Positions 25,092 to 33,109 of a stretch of DNA of 64,000 nucleotides are shown here, one piece after another. The position numbers and the translations under genes are program-made. Source of the DNA: Streptomyces sp. 840.1 (GTDB lineage Bacteria > Actinomycetota > Actinomycetes > Streptomycetales > Streptomycetaceae); the NCBI RefSeq assembly GCF_003751445.1, contig NZ_RJUU01000001.1, positions 3,787,001-3,851,000 of the forward strand, written 5' to 3'. Every line of letters starts with the position of its first letter. Position 1 is the stretch's first letter. The notes under the pieces are model-generated. The model was not told the DNA's origin. It did not search any database and was given only the letters and a program-made list of their open reading frames with translations.

Positions 25092-25116
25092 ATACCTGAC
25101 AGTTTCCGTCAGGTAT
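25092..25116. promoter_or_regulatory. TetR-type operator upstream of the flavin oxidase gene
   Basis: Perfect inverted repeat with 9-bp arms ATACCTGAC and 7-base spacer (AGTTTCC). CTGACAG/CTGACGG half-sites are common for TetR-family regulators. It is placed where it would cover the promoter of the gene starting at 25036. No TetR gene is in the window. Confidence 0.6.
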
Positions 25117-25140
25117 GCGCACGCGTTCAGGTGTGCGCGC

Positions 25141-26592
25141 TCATTCGGCGGAGGTGTCGGCCGGGGCGCCGCGGCGACGCCCGCGCACCTCCCGTACCAG
25201 CGAGACGGCCACCACCAGGACCGCGACCAGCAGCGAGAGCAGCACCTGCTCGCGTCCCGCGTCGTCGGTCAGCATGTAGACCAGCACGAACGAGATCATC
25301 GCGATGGTCGCCCAGGTCAGGTACGGGAAGAGCCACATCCGTACGACCAGCTTCTCGGGCGACTCGCGCAGGATGATGCCGCGCATCCGCAGCTGGGTGA
25401 AGCAGATGACCAGCCAGACGAACAGGGCGACCGCGCCGGAGGAGTTCAGCAGGAAGGCGAAGACGGTGTCCGGCCACTGGTAGTTGAAGAAGACCGCGAC
25501 GAAGCCGAAGACGACCGAGGACAGGATGGCCGCCTGCGGCACGCCCCGCTTGTTGGTCCGGGCGAAGGCCTTCGGCGCGTCACCTCGGCCGCCGAGCGAG
25601 AAGGCCATCCGGGAGGCCGTGTAGAGGCCGGAGTTGAGGCAGGACAGCACGGCCGTCAGCACGATGACGTCCATCACCTGTCCGGCGTGGGGGATGCCGA
25701 TCGAGTCGAGCGCGGCGACGTAGCTGCCCTTCTCCATGATCGAGGCGTCGTTCCACGGCAGCAGCGTCAGCACGACGAAGATCGAGCCCAGGTAGAAGAC
25801 CGCGATCCGCCAGATCACGCTGTTGGTGGCCTTCTGGACGGCGCGCTGCGGGTTCTCGGACTCGCCGGCCGCCAGCGTCACGATCTCGCTGCCCATGAAG
25901 GAGAAGACGACCATCAGCACCCCGGTGAGGATGGCGCCCGGCCCCTTGGGGAAGAAGCCGCCGGTGTCGGTGAGGTGCGCCAGCCCCGAGCCGGCGTTGT
26001 CCGAACCCGGCAGTATGCCGAAGACCGCGAGCAGCCCGATGATCACGAAGGCGCCGATCGCGACGACCTTGATCCCGGCGAACCAGAACTCGAACTCTCC
26101 GTACGAGCCGACCGAGACCAGGTTCGTCGCGGTCAGCACCAGCATCACGATCAGCGCCCAGGCCCACTGCGGGACGCCCGGCACCCAGTTCTCCAGGATC
26201 TTGGCACCCGCCGTGGCCTCGACGGCGAGCACCACGACCCAGAAGAACCAGTAGAGCCAGCCGATCGAGAATCCGGCCCAGCGGCCCAGCGCCTGGTCGG
26301 CGTAGGCGGAGAAGGAGCCCGACGCCGGACGGGCGGCGGCCATCTCACCGAGCATCCGCATCACGAAGACGACCATCAGGCCGACCAGTGCGTACGACAG
26401 CAGGATGGCCGGTCCGGCGGCCGCGATGCCCGCGCTCGACCCCACGAACAGGCCGGCGCCGATCACGCCGCCGATGGCGATCATCGAGAGGTGACGGTTC
26501 TTGAGCCCGGCCTGGAGCCCGTCCTCGGGGCCCTTGCGGTCCGGCCCGTCGGGCTGTTGGCCCGGTCCGGCCAGAGTCGTCTGCGACGTCAT
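25141..26592 (-). CDS. Amino-acid permease (APC/AAT family), GabP-like
   Basis: A 483-residue twelve-helix amino-acid/proton symporter. LKNRHLSMIAIGGVIGAGLF gives the AAT signature, GESENPQRAVQKA the conserved cytosolic loop, and the C-terminal helices end in a basic tail (VRGRRRGAP). The ATG at 26592 is preceded by GAGGATTCGATCC. It is a clear paralogue of the permease at 21330-22748, with long shared segments such as ESPEKLVVRMWLFP versus EEPQKLVVRMWLFP. The substrate could be GABA, Asn, Phe or Pro; the sequence alone does not decide. Confidence 0.9.
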   Translation of the reverse strand: MTSQTTLAGPGQQPDGPDRKGPEDGLQAGLKNRHLSMIAIGGVIGAGLFVGSSAGIAAAGPAILLSYALVGLMVVFVMRMLGEMAAARPASGSFSAYADQALGRWAGFSIGWLYWFFWVVVLAVEATAGAKILENWVPGVPQWAWALIVMLVLTATNLVSVGSYGEFEFWFAGIKVVAIGAFVIIGLLAVFGILPGSDNAGSGLAHLTDTGGFFPKGPGAILTGVLMVVFSFMGSEIVTLAAGESENPQRAVQKATNSVIWRIAVFYLGSIFVVLTLLPWNDASIMEKGSYVAALDSIGIPHAGQVMDVIVLTAVLSCLNSGLYTASRMAFSLGGRGDAPKAFARTNKRGVPQAAILSSVVFGFVAVFFNYQWPDTVFAFLLNSSGAVALFVWLVICFTQLRMRGIILRESPEKLVVRMWLFPYLTWATIAMISFVLVYMLTDDAGREQVLLSLLVAVLVVAVSLVREVRGRRRGAPADTSAE

Positions 26593-26821
26593 GGATCGAA
26601 TCCTCACGTTTTCGGATCACTCGGTGCGTGCCCGCCGCGGCACGGTGGTGAGCGGCGAGCGTTGCATTGAAGCCCGGTGCACCCTGAAAGCGGAACCCCT
26701 GCATCCACATCGTTGACACGATCGTTGTCTCCGAGGCTTCGCCGTACACAGGGTCCGCACATCAGGGCCACACCGCACCCCGTCGTCGGTTACCCGGCGA
26801 AGCTCGTGCCACACTCCTCCC

Positions 26822-27310
26822 ATGCGCGTGTACCTCGGCTCCGACCATGCCGGTTACGAACTCAAGAACCACCTCGTCGAGTGGCTCAAGGCCCAAGGCC
26901 ACGAGGCCGTCGACTGTGGTCCCCACATCTACGACGCCCAGGACGACTATCCGCCGTTCTGCCTGCGTGCCGCCGAGAAGACGGCCGCGGACCCCGACAG
27001 CCTCGGGATCGTCATCGGCGGCTCCGGCAACGGCGAGCAGATGGCCGCGAACAAGGTCAAGGGCGTCCGCGCCGCACTCGCCTGGAGTGAGCAGACCGCC
27101 GCGCTGGGCCGCGAGCACAACGACGCCAACGTGATCTCCATCGGCGGCCGGATGCACACCGAGGAGGAGTGCGTGAAGTTCGTCGAGATCTTCCTGGCCA
27201 CCCCGTACTCCGGCGAGGAGCGGCACAGCCGCCGCATCGCGATGCTCACGGCGTACGAGAACACCGGCGAGCTCCCCCCGGTCCCGGCCCACCACCCGCA
27301 GCAGGGCTGA
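26822..27310 (+). CDS. rpiB: Ribose-5-phosphate isomerase B
   Basis: Interconverts ribulose-5-phosphate and ribose-5-phosphate in the pentose phosphate pathway. 162 residues, as in mycobacterial RpiB. It has the LacAB/RpiB motifs YLGSDHAGYELK at the N-terminus and IVIGGSGNGEQMAANK (active-site anion hole) centrally, with HNDANVISIGGRM near the end. The ATG at 26822 has no clear Shine-Dalgarno. It is followed 86 bases later by the DNA glycosylase gene, the same pair as Rv2465c-Rv2464c in M. tuberculosis, so probably one transcript. Confidence 0.95.
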   Translation: MRVYLGSDHAGYELKNHLVEWLKAQGHEAVDCGPHIYDAQDDYPPFCLRAAEKTAADPDSLGIVIGGSGNGEQMAANKVKGVRAALAWSEQTAALGREHNDANVISIGGRMHTEEECVKFVEIFLATPYSGEERHSRRIAMLTAYENTGELPPVPAHHPQQG

Positions 27311-27396
27311 CCGCCCCACCGCCCCCGCCGTGCCGCCGGAGCCCCCGGCGGCACAGCCATGTCCGCACCACCGCCTCATCCAGGAGGGCCGCCACC

Positions 27397-28206
27397 GTGC
27401 CCGAGGGCCACACGATCCACCGCCTCGCGGCGGACCACCTGGACCGGTTCGCCGGACGGCCGGTGCGGGCGAGCAGCCCGCAGGGGAAGTTCTCCGGCAG
27501 CGCCGCCCTGCTCGACGGCCGGGTGCTGGACGGCGTGGACGCGCACGGCAAGCACCTCTTCCTCGGCTTCGAGCGCACCGGCTGGGTCCACATCCACCTC
27601 GGCCTGTTCGGCAAGCTCGGATTCGGTACGGCCCCGGCCCCGCCGCCCACCGACACGGTCCGGCTCCGCCTGCTGAACGACGAGCACTACGCGGACCTGC
27701 GCGGCCCCACCACGTGCGCCCTCATCACCGGCGCCGAGAAGCAGGCGATACACGACCGGCTCGGCCCCGACCCGCTGCGCTCCGGCGAGGACGGCGAGCG
27801 TGCCTGGCTGCGGATCTCCCGGAGCCGGATCACCGTGGCCGCCCTGCTGATGGACCAGAAGGTCGTCGCGGGCGTCGGCAACGTGTACCGGGCGGAGGTG
27901 CTGTTCCGGCACGGCATCGACCCGTACCGCGCCGGCAAGGACCTCACGCGGCGCGAGTGGGACGCGATCTGGGCGGACCTGGGCGAGCTGATGCGCGAGG
28001 GAGTGCGCAACAACCGCATCGACACGGTCCGCCCCGAACACCTGCCCGAGGCGATGGGGCGCCCGCCGAGGGTGGACGACCACGGCGGCGAGGTCTACGT
28101 CTACCGCCGCGCGCGCCAGGCCTGCCACATCTGCGGCACGGAGATCCGGGCGGCGGAGCTGTCGGCCAGGAACCTGTTCTGGTGCCCGGCCTGCCAGTCC
28201 CGCTGA
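27397..28206 (+). CDS. nei: Fpg/Nei-family DNA glycosylase (Nei1 type)
   Basis: Base-excision repair glycosylase/AP lyase, 269 residues. The GTG start at 27397, after AGGAGG, leaves Pro2 as the catalytic N-terminal amine after Met removal, followed by Glu3 (PEGHTIHRLA). The helix-two-turn-helix GVGNVYRAEVLFRHGIDP and the C-terminal zinc finger (CHICG...FWCPACQ) are complete. PEGHT and the SSPQGKFSGS segment match Nei1 proteins of actinobacteria (Rv2464c), which act on oxidised pyrimidines. It sits downstream of rpiB in a conserved order. Confidence 0.92.
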   Translation: MPEGHTIHRLAADHLDRFAGRPVRASSPQGKFSGSAALLDGRVLDGVDAHGKHLFLGFERTGWVHIHLGLFGKLGFGTAPAPPPTDTVRLRLLNDEHYADLRGPTTCALITGAEKQAIHDRLGPDPLRSGEDGERAWLRISRSRITVAALLMDQKVVAGVGNVYRAEVLFRHGIDPYRAGKDLTRREWDAIWADLGELMREGVRNNRIDTVRPEHLPEAMGRPPRVDDHGGEVYVYRRARQACHICGTEIRAAELSARNLFWCPACQSR

Positions 28207-28242
28207 CCGAGGCGGCGCCGGGCCGCCGGTCGCACCCGGCGG

Positions 28243-29475
28243 CTAGAACCCCCGGGGCAGCCACGGGGCCACGTCCGCCAGGAACGCCGACGACGCCTCC
28301 GCCACCGCACCCGCCCGCAGCTCCCGTACCCGCCCGGCCAGGGCCAGCGCGCGCAGCGACTCGCCGCCCAGGTACGCCGAGCCCAACTCCCGCACGGACA
28401 GGGCCAGGTCCGCCGCGTCCTCGGTGCGCTTGCACGACGCGCCCCCCTTCGCGTCGGCCGTCAGCCGCCAACGCCCCGCGTTCCAGGGGCAGAACGCGTC
28501 CTCGACCTCGAACACCACGTCCACCGGCCCCCAGTAGCTCCGCGCCTCCAGCGCCGCGCCCACGTCCACCAGCCGCACGTACAGCGAGTCCCGGACCCGG
28601 ATCTCGCACCGCCGCACGTCCGACACCAGGTGCAGCACCGCGTCGTCCACCGGCCGGTTCCGCGCCTCGACGGTGGACGTCAGGTCGATGCCGAAGAGGA
28701 ACCGCCACAGCGCCGCGTACGCGGCCGGGTCGAGCGCCGCCAGATCGTTCACCGAGACCTGCCCCTTGGGTCCCGACAACTCCCAGTCCGGTTTGATGTG
28801 GTACGTCGTATAACCCACCACTTCGCCGTCCCGCTCGGCGAGCACGCACTGCAGCGCCGAACCGCCCTGCCGGGAACTCACCGGATCGACGAGCGACTTG
28901 CGCTCCCAGCCCGGACCGTGGGCCGGGGTGCCGGGGCGGCCCGGCACCAGGCGGGCGTACACGCCCTCGCAGGCCGCGACCGCCTCGTCCTTCTTCGCGT
29001 GCCGCAGCCGGACCCCGTCCGTGCCCTCGGGGACGTCCAGCCGCACCCGGTCCGTATCGATCGACAGCGTCATCTGGCGGCTCGCCGCCCCGTACCCGTA
29101 GCGGCCGTAGATCACCGGCTCCGACGCCGTGAGCACGGCGAGCGGTTCCCCCAGCGCCCGTACGTCGTCGAGCTGCCGGCGCATCATCGAGGTCAGCAGC
29201 CCGCGCCTGCGGTGGGTGGCCGCGACACTGACCATCGTCACGCCCGCGGCCGGCACCAGCGCACCGCCCGGAACGGCCAGCCGGAAGCTGAACGCCCCCG
29301 AGGTGGCGACCACATCGGAGCCGTCCCAGATCCCGAGCGAACGCCCGTGCTCGGTCAGTGACTCGTCCAGCTCGCGTTGCTCGGGCGGTTCCGCGACGCC
29401 TCCGAAGGCGAGTTCCAGGCACTCGAACCATGTGTTCCATTCGGACGGCCGCAATACGCGGAGCTCTGTAGTCAT
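28243..29475 (-). CDS. Eis-like GNAT N-acetyltransferase
   Basis: A 410-residue protein with the three-part Eis architecture: an N-terminal GNAT domain with the acetyl-CoA loop VSVAATHRRRGLLTSMMRRQL, a second GNAT-like domain, and a C-terminal sterol-carrier-like domain ending in free-carboxylate Phe (WLPRGF), the residue position that acts as general base in Eis enzymes. Homologues acetylate aminoglycosides or other amines at several positions; whether this one confers resistance cannot be told. Start ATG at 29475, weak Shine-Dalgarno. Divergent from the membrane SpoIIE phosphatase gene. Confidence 0.85.
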   Translation of the reverse strand: MTTELRVLRPSEWNTWFECLELAFGGVAEPPEQRELDESLTEHGRSLGIWDGSDVVATSGAFSFRLAVPGGALVPAAGVTMVSVAATHRRRGLLTSMMRRQLDDVRALGEPLAVLTASEPVIYGRYGYGAASRQMTLSIDTDRVRLDVPEGTDGVRLRHAKKDEAVAACEGVYARLVPGRPGTPAHGPGWERKSLVDPVSSRQGGSALQCVLAERDGEVVGYTTYHIKPDWELSGPKGQVSVNDLAALDPAAYAALWRFLFGIDLTSTVEARNRPVDDAVLHLVSDVRRCEIRVRDSLYVRLVDVGAALEARSYWGPVDVVFEVEDAFCPWNAGRWRLTADAKGGASCKRTEDAADLALSVRELGSAYLGGESLRALALAGRVRELRAGAVAEASSAFLADVAPWLPRGF

Positions 29476-29580
29476 ATGCCATGCCTACCAGGGGCGCGAC
29501 GGACAGGCGACCCGATTTCGAACGCATTGTCACAGGGGTCCCCCTGCACCGGAGGCCGTCGGGTGGATAAGGTCCCCGCA

Positions 29581-30726
29581 ATGGCCCGACGCGCAGGAGC
29601 AGACACCTACCCGGCCCGATTGAGGAAATCGGCGCACCGGGTGCGCAGCACGCTGCGCAGATCCGGCGTCGACTACTTCCGGGGTGACGGCTCCGACTGG
29701 ATCGCCCTGGCCGCCCTGTTGCTGGTCATCCCGGCCATCACCTGCGGCACCCTGCTGAACCCGGTGTGGTGTTCACCGACGGCGCTCGTGCTGCCGATCG
29801 TCGCCGGCGGCCTGGTCCTGCGGCCCGCCAGCCTGCTCGGCCTGTACGCGGCGGCCGCCGCGGCTCTGATCGTCGAGTCCATCTGGCTCGGCCCGTTCAG
29901 GGACGGCACGGTGGGGGTCACCCCCGGAACCGTGCTGACGGTCGCGGCCTGCGGCTTCTTCGGGCTGGTGCTCGCCCAGTTCCGGGCCAGGGTCGGCGTG
30001 CCGTGGCGGCGCGGCGGCACGATGCTCTTCGACCTGCGCGAACGCATCCGGGTCCAGAGCGCGCTGCCCCGGCTCCCGCAGGGCTGGCACCGGGAGATGT
30101 CGCTGCGCCCGGCGGGCGGGCAGTCCTTCTCCGGCGACTTCGTCGTGGCGGCCAGGACCAACGGCGGCCGCACCCTGGAGGCCGTGCTCACCGACGTCTC
30201 AGGCAAGGGCATGGACGCGGGCTCCCGCGCCCTGCTGCTCTCCGGTGCCTTCGGCGGGCTCCTCGGATCGCTGCCGCCGCACGGTTTCCTGCCCGCGGCC
30301 AACGGCTATCTGCTGCGCCAGGACTGGGACGAGGGCTTCGCGACCTCGATCCATCTGGTCCTGGACCTCGAATCCGGCGACTACGAACTCCTCTCGGCCG
30401 GCCATCCCCCCGCGCTCCAGCTCCACGCCGGCAGCGGCAGGTGGGAGGAGAAGGCCGCGGAGGGCCCCCTGCTCGGGGTGTACGACGGGGCGCAGTTCGA
30501 CGCCGTGAAGGGCTCGCTGGCCCCCGGCGACGTGCTGATGCTGTTCACCGACGGACTGGTCGAGACGTCCGAACGGGACATGGCGGAGGGCATCGACCGG
30601 CTCACCGGCGAGGCCGACCGCTATGTCTCGACGGGCTTCGAGGGCGCCGCCTGGCACCTCATCGAGGCCTGTGCCAAGGACGTCAACGACGACCGGGCAC
30701 TCCTTCTGCTGTCACGTAAATCCTGA
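29581..30726 (+). CDS. Membrane-anchored SpoIIE-type PP2C phosphatase
   Basis: A 381-residue protein with three or four N-terminal membrane helices (about residues 40-145) and a cytosolic SpoIIE phosphatase domain (about 165-381). Metal-binding motifs are present but slightly divergent: SFSGDFVVAA, VLTDVSGKGMDAGS, MLFTDGLVETSERD and DVNDDRALLLL. It probably dephosphorylates an anti-sigma antagonist. The start is taken at ATG 29581; TAAGGT ends 7 bases before it and no good Shine-Dalgarno is present, so the mRNA may be leaderless. Confidence 0.88.
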   Translation: MARRAGADTYPARLRKSAHRVRSTLRRSGVDYFRGDGSDWIALAALLLVIPAITCGTLLNPVWCSPTALVLPIVAGGLVLRPASLLGLYAAAAAALIVESIWLGPFRDGTVGVTPGTVLTVAACGFFGLVLAQFRARVGVPWRRGGTMLFDLRERIRVQSALPRLPQGWHREMSLRPAGGQSFSGDFVVAARTNGGRTLEAVLTDVSGKGMDAGSRALLLSGAFGGLLGSLPPHGFLPAANGYLLRQDWDEGFATSIHLVLDLESGDYELLSAGHPPALQLHAGSGRWEEKAAEGPLLGVYDGAQFDAVKGSLAPGDVLMLFTDGLVETSERDMAEGIDRLTGEADRYVSTGFEGAAWHLIEACAKDVNDDRALLLLSRKS

Positions 30727-30776
30727 ACCGTGCGCAACCGGCCCGAACCGGGCGTACGTCAACGGCTTCCGGTCCG

Positions 30777-31991
30777 TCACCGGATCGGGAGCGGTGCGGT
30801 GTCGCGCCCGCCCGGCAGGATCCTGGCCAGCCAGTGCGACCGTCCGGCCACCAGGGGGGCCAGGACCGCGAGGACGAGTACGTAACCGGCGATGAACGGC
30901 GCGAGCCGCTCGTCGAGCCCGGCGCCCGCCGCCATCGTCGCGAGGATCAGCGCGAACTCGCCGCGCGCCACCAGGGTGGTGGAGATGTTCGCCGTGGCCT
31001 GCGGTCCGAACCCGTACAGCTTGGCCGCGGCGATTCCCGCGAGGACGTTCATGGCGAGGGTCACCGCGACGGCGGCCAGCACCGCCCACAGCACGACCGG
31101 CAGATCGCCGGGGTTGATGGAGAGGCCGAAGGCGAAGAAGAAGATCGCGCCGAAGGCGTCCCGCAGCGGGTGGACCAGTTTGAGGATGCGCTCACCGGAT
31201 GACGTGCTGCCGAGCATCAGGCCCACCATGAAGGCGCCGATGGCGTCCGCGACCCCGAACCACTCCGAGATGCCGGCCACCAGGACCGCGGCGCCGAGGA
31301 AGGAGATGACGAGGAGTTCGTCGTCCTTGGTGTTGATCAGCTTGCTGATGAGCCTGGTGCCGAAGCGGGCGGCCAGGGCCAGCGCCAGCAGGAAGCCGAA
31401 GGCCTTTCCGCCGTCGGCCGCCGCCGCCGCGAGGCTGTCCGCGCCCGAGAGGATGGGCTGGAGGGCGGCCAGGTACAGCGCGAGGAACACGTCCTCGACG
31501 ACGATGATGCCGAGGATCGGCTTGGTCTCCGGATTGCCGATCCGGCCCAGGTCGACCAGCACCTTGGTCACGATGGCCGACGAGGAGATGCCGAGCACCC
31601 CGGCCAGCACCAGCGCCTCCGACGTGCCCCAGCCGAGCGCGAAGCCGAAGCCGAGCCCGGCGCCGACGTTCAGGGCGAGGTAGGCGCCCCCGGCGAGCGC
31701 CATCCGGCGACCGCCCGCCTTGAGGTCGTCGAGGTGGAACTCCAGGCCGAGGTAGAAGAGCAGCAGCACCAGGCCGAGCGCGGAGAGCATCTCCAGGTCG
31801 TGCGGGTCGGCGACAAGGACGATGCCGGGGGTGTGCGGGCCGAGCAGGATCCCGGCCAGGATGAACAGGGGGATGGTCGGCAGCCCGATGCGGCTGCCGA
31901 CGCGGGCGAGAACGGCGGCGGCGAGGAAGGCGCCGCCCATGGCGATGAGCGTGTCTGCGTGTCCGATGAGCCCAGTCCTTCGCTTGGTCAA
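30777..31991 (-). CDS. CPA2-family cation/proton antiporter
   Basis: A 404-residue membrane protein with about 12-13 helices. IPLFILAGILLGP, LLLFYLGLEFHLDDL and GIIVVEDVFLALYLAAL (the ion-binding Glu-Asp pair of helix 5) mark a K+/Na+:H+ antiporter of the KefB/KhtU group. No TrkA-C regulatory gene is adjacent and no RCK domain is fused. The frame opens with TTG at 31991 without a clear Shine-Dalgarno; the true start may be a few codons further in (HADTLIAMGGAF). The AT-rich upstream region contains a small palindrome. Confidence 0.85.
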   Translation of the reverse strand: MTKRRTGLIGHADTLIAMGGAFLAAAVLARVGSRIGLPTIPLFILAGILLGPHTPGIVLVADPHDLEMLSALGLVLLLFYLGLEFHLDDLKAGGRRMALAGGAYLALNVGAGLGFGFALGWGTSEALVLAGVLGISSSAIVTKVLVDLGRIGNPETKPILGIIVVEDVFLALYLAALQPILSGADSLAAAAADGGKAFGFLLALALAARFGTRLISKLINTKDDELLVISFLGAAVLVAGISEWFGVADAIGAFMVGLMLGSTSSGERILKLVHPLRDAFGAIFFFAFGLSINPGDLPVVLWAVLAAVAVTLAMNVLAGIAAAKLYGFGPQATANISTTLVARGEFALILATMAAGAGLDERLAPFIAGYVLVLAVLAPLVAGRSHWLARILPGGRDTAPLPIR

Positions 31992-32007
31992 GAGAGCGTC
32001 AAGAAAT

Positions 32008-32038
32008 CGTCAGTAATTAGTTTACCGAATGATTGACG
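32008..32038. promoter_or_regulatory. AT-rich operator-like element upstream of the antiporter gene
   Basis: GTAA-N5-TTAC (32013-32025) nested between CGTCA (32008-32012) and TGACG (32034-32038). It is unusually AT-rich for this genome and close to the antiporter start; a MarR-like site is possible. Confidence 0.35.
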
Positions 32039-32254
32039 TTGCAAGTATCAGGGCCCTTCCGGGGGCTCACCACAGAGACGCCCCCAGTGCACTTCCGGAG
32101 CACCTGCGAAGCCCCCCGGCCCACCTCCGGTCCACCCTGGGGTTTCCCCCACCCCCGATCCGCCAGCAGCCGCCATGGCCCCGGAGGCGCGCTGATCCGT
32201 ACGTTCGAGGTACCGGTCACGGATGACCTCGGATGACTACGGAAGGCGGACGGC

Positions 32255-33109
32255 ATGGGGCTTCGGCGCACCAGGCAGGGAGCGCGGGAGAGCGTGCGGG
32301 CGGCACGCGAGTCCCGCACGGCGCAGAGCTACCGGGGCCCCGCCCCGGCGGACCTGGCCGTCGAACTGCGCGGTGTCCGGCGGCAGTACGGCCGGGGCGG
32401 CTCGGCCGTCCACGCACTGCGCGGCATCGACCTCGCCCTGCCGCGTGGCAGCTTCACCGCGGTGATGGGCCCCTCCGGTTCCGGGAAGTCCACCTTCCTC
32501 CAGTGCGCGGCCGGACTCGACCGCCCCACCGCGGGCTCGGTCAGCCTCGGCGGCACGGAGATCACCGGCATGAGCGAGAACAAGCTCACCGAACTGCGCC
32601 GCACCCGGCTCGGCTTCGTCTTCCAGGCGTTCAACCTGCTCCCGTCCCTCACGGTCGAGCAGAACGTCGTCCTGCCCATGCGCCTGGCCGGGCAGCGCAC
32701 CGGCTCCGCCCGCAGCCGCCGTGAGGCCGCCGCGATGCTCACCCGGGTCGGCCTCGGCGACAAGGGAAGCCGGCGCCCCGGCCAGCTCTCCGGCGGCCAG
32801 CAGCAGCGCGTCGCCGTCGCCCGCGCACTGGTCACCCGGCCCGACGTGATCTTCGCCGACGAACCGACCGGCGCCCTCGACACCACCACCGCCGCCGAGA
32901 TCCTCCAGCTGCTCCGGCACGCGGTCGACACCCTCGGCGCGACCGTCGTGATGGTCACCCACGACCCGGCGGCCGCCGCCTACGCCGACAACGTGCTCTT
33001 CCTCGCCGACGGCGAGATCGCGGACAGCCTGCCCCGCGCCGGCGCCGGCCGGATCGCCGCGCGGATGGCCGCACTCACCGCCCCCGACCACGCAAGGGCC
33101 GCCGCCTGA
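32255..33109 (+). CDS. ABC transporter ATP-binding protein (MacB/LolD-like)
   Basis: A 284-residue ATPase of the group that drives FtsX-type permeases. Walker A GPSGSGKS is at about residues 72-79, the Q-loop is [17 protein letters not shown], the signature LSGGQQQR is at about 178, Walker B VIFADEP follows, and the switch His is in VMVTHDP. An about 35-residue basic N-terminal extension precedes the domain. The ATG at 32255 follows GGAAGGCGGA. Its TGA overlaps the ATG of the permease (TGATG), so the two are translationally coupled. Confidence 0.92.
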   Translation: MGLRRTRQGARESVRAARESRTAQSYRGPAPADLAVELRGVRRQYGRGGSAVHALRGIDLALPRGSFTAVMGPSGSGKSTFLQCAAGLDRPTAGSVSLGGTEITGMSENKLTELRRTRLGFVFQAFNLLPSLTVEQNVVLPMRLAGQRTGSARSRREAAAMLTRVGLGDKGSRRPGQLSGGQQQRVAVARALVTRPDVIFADEPTGALDTTTAAEILQLLRHAVDTLGATVVMVTHDPAAAAYADNVLFLADGEIADSLPRAGAGRIAARMAALTAPDHARAAA

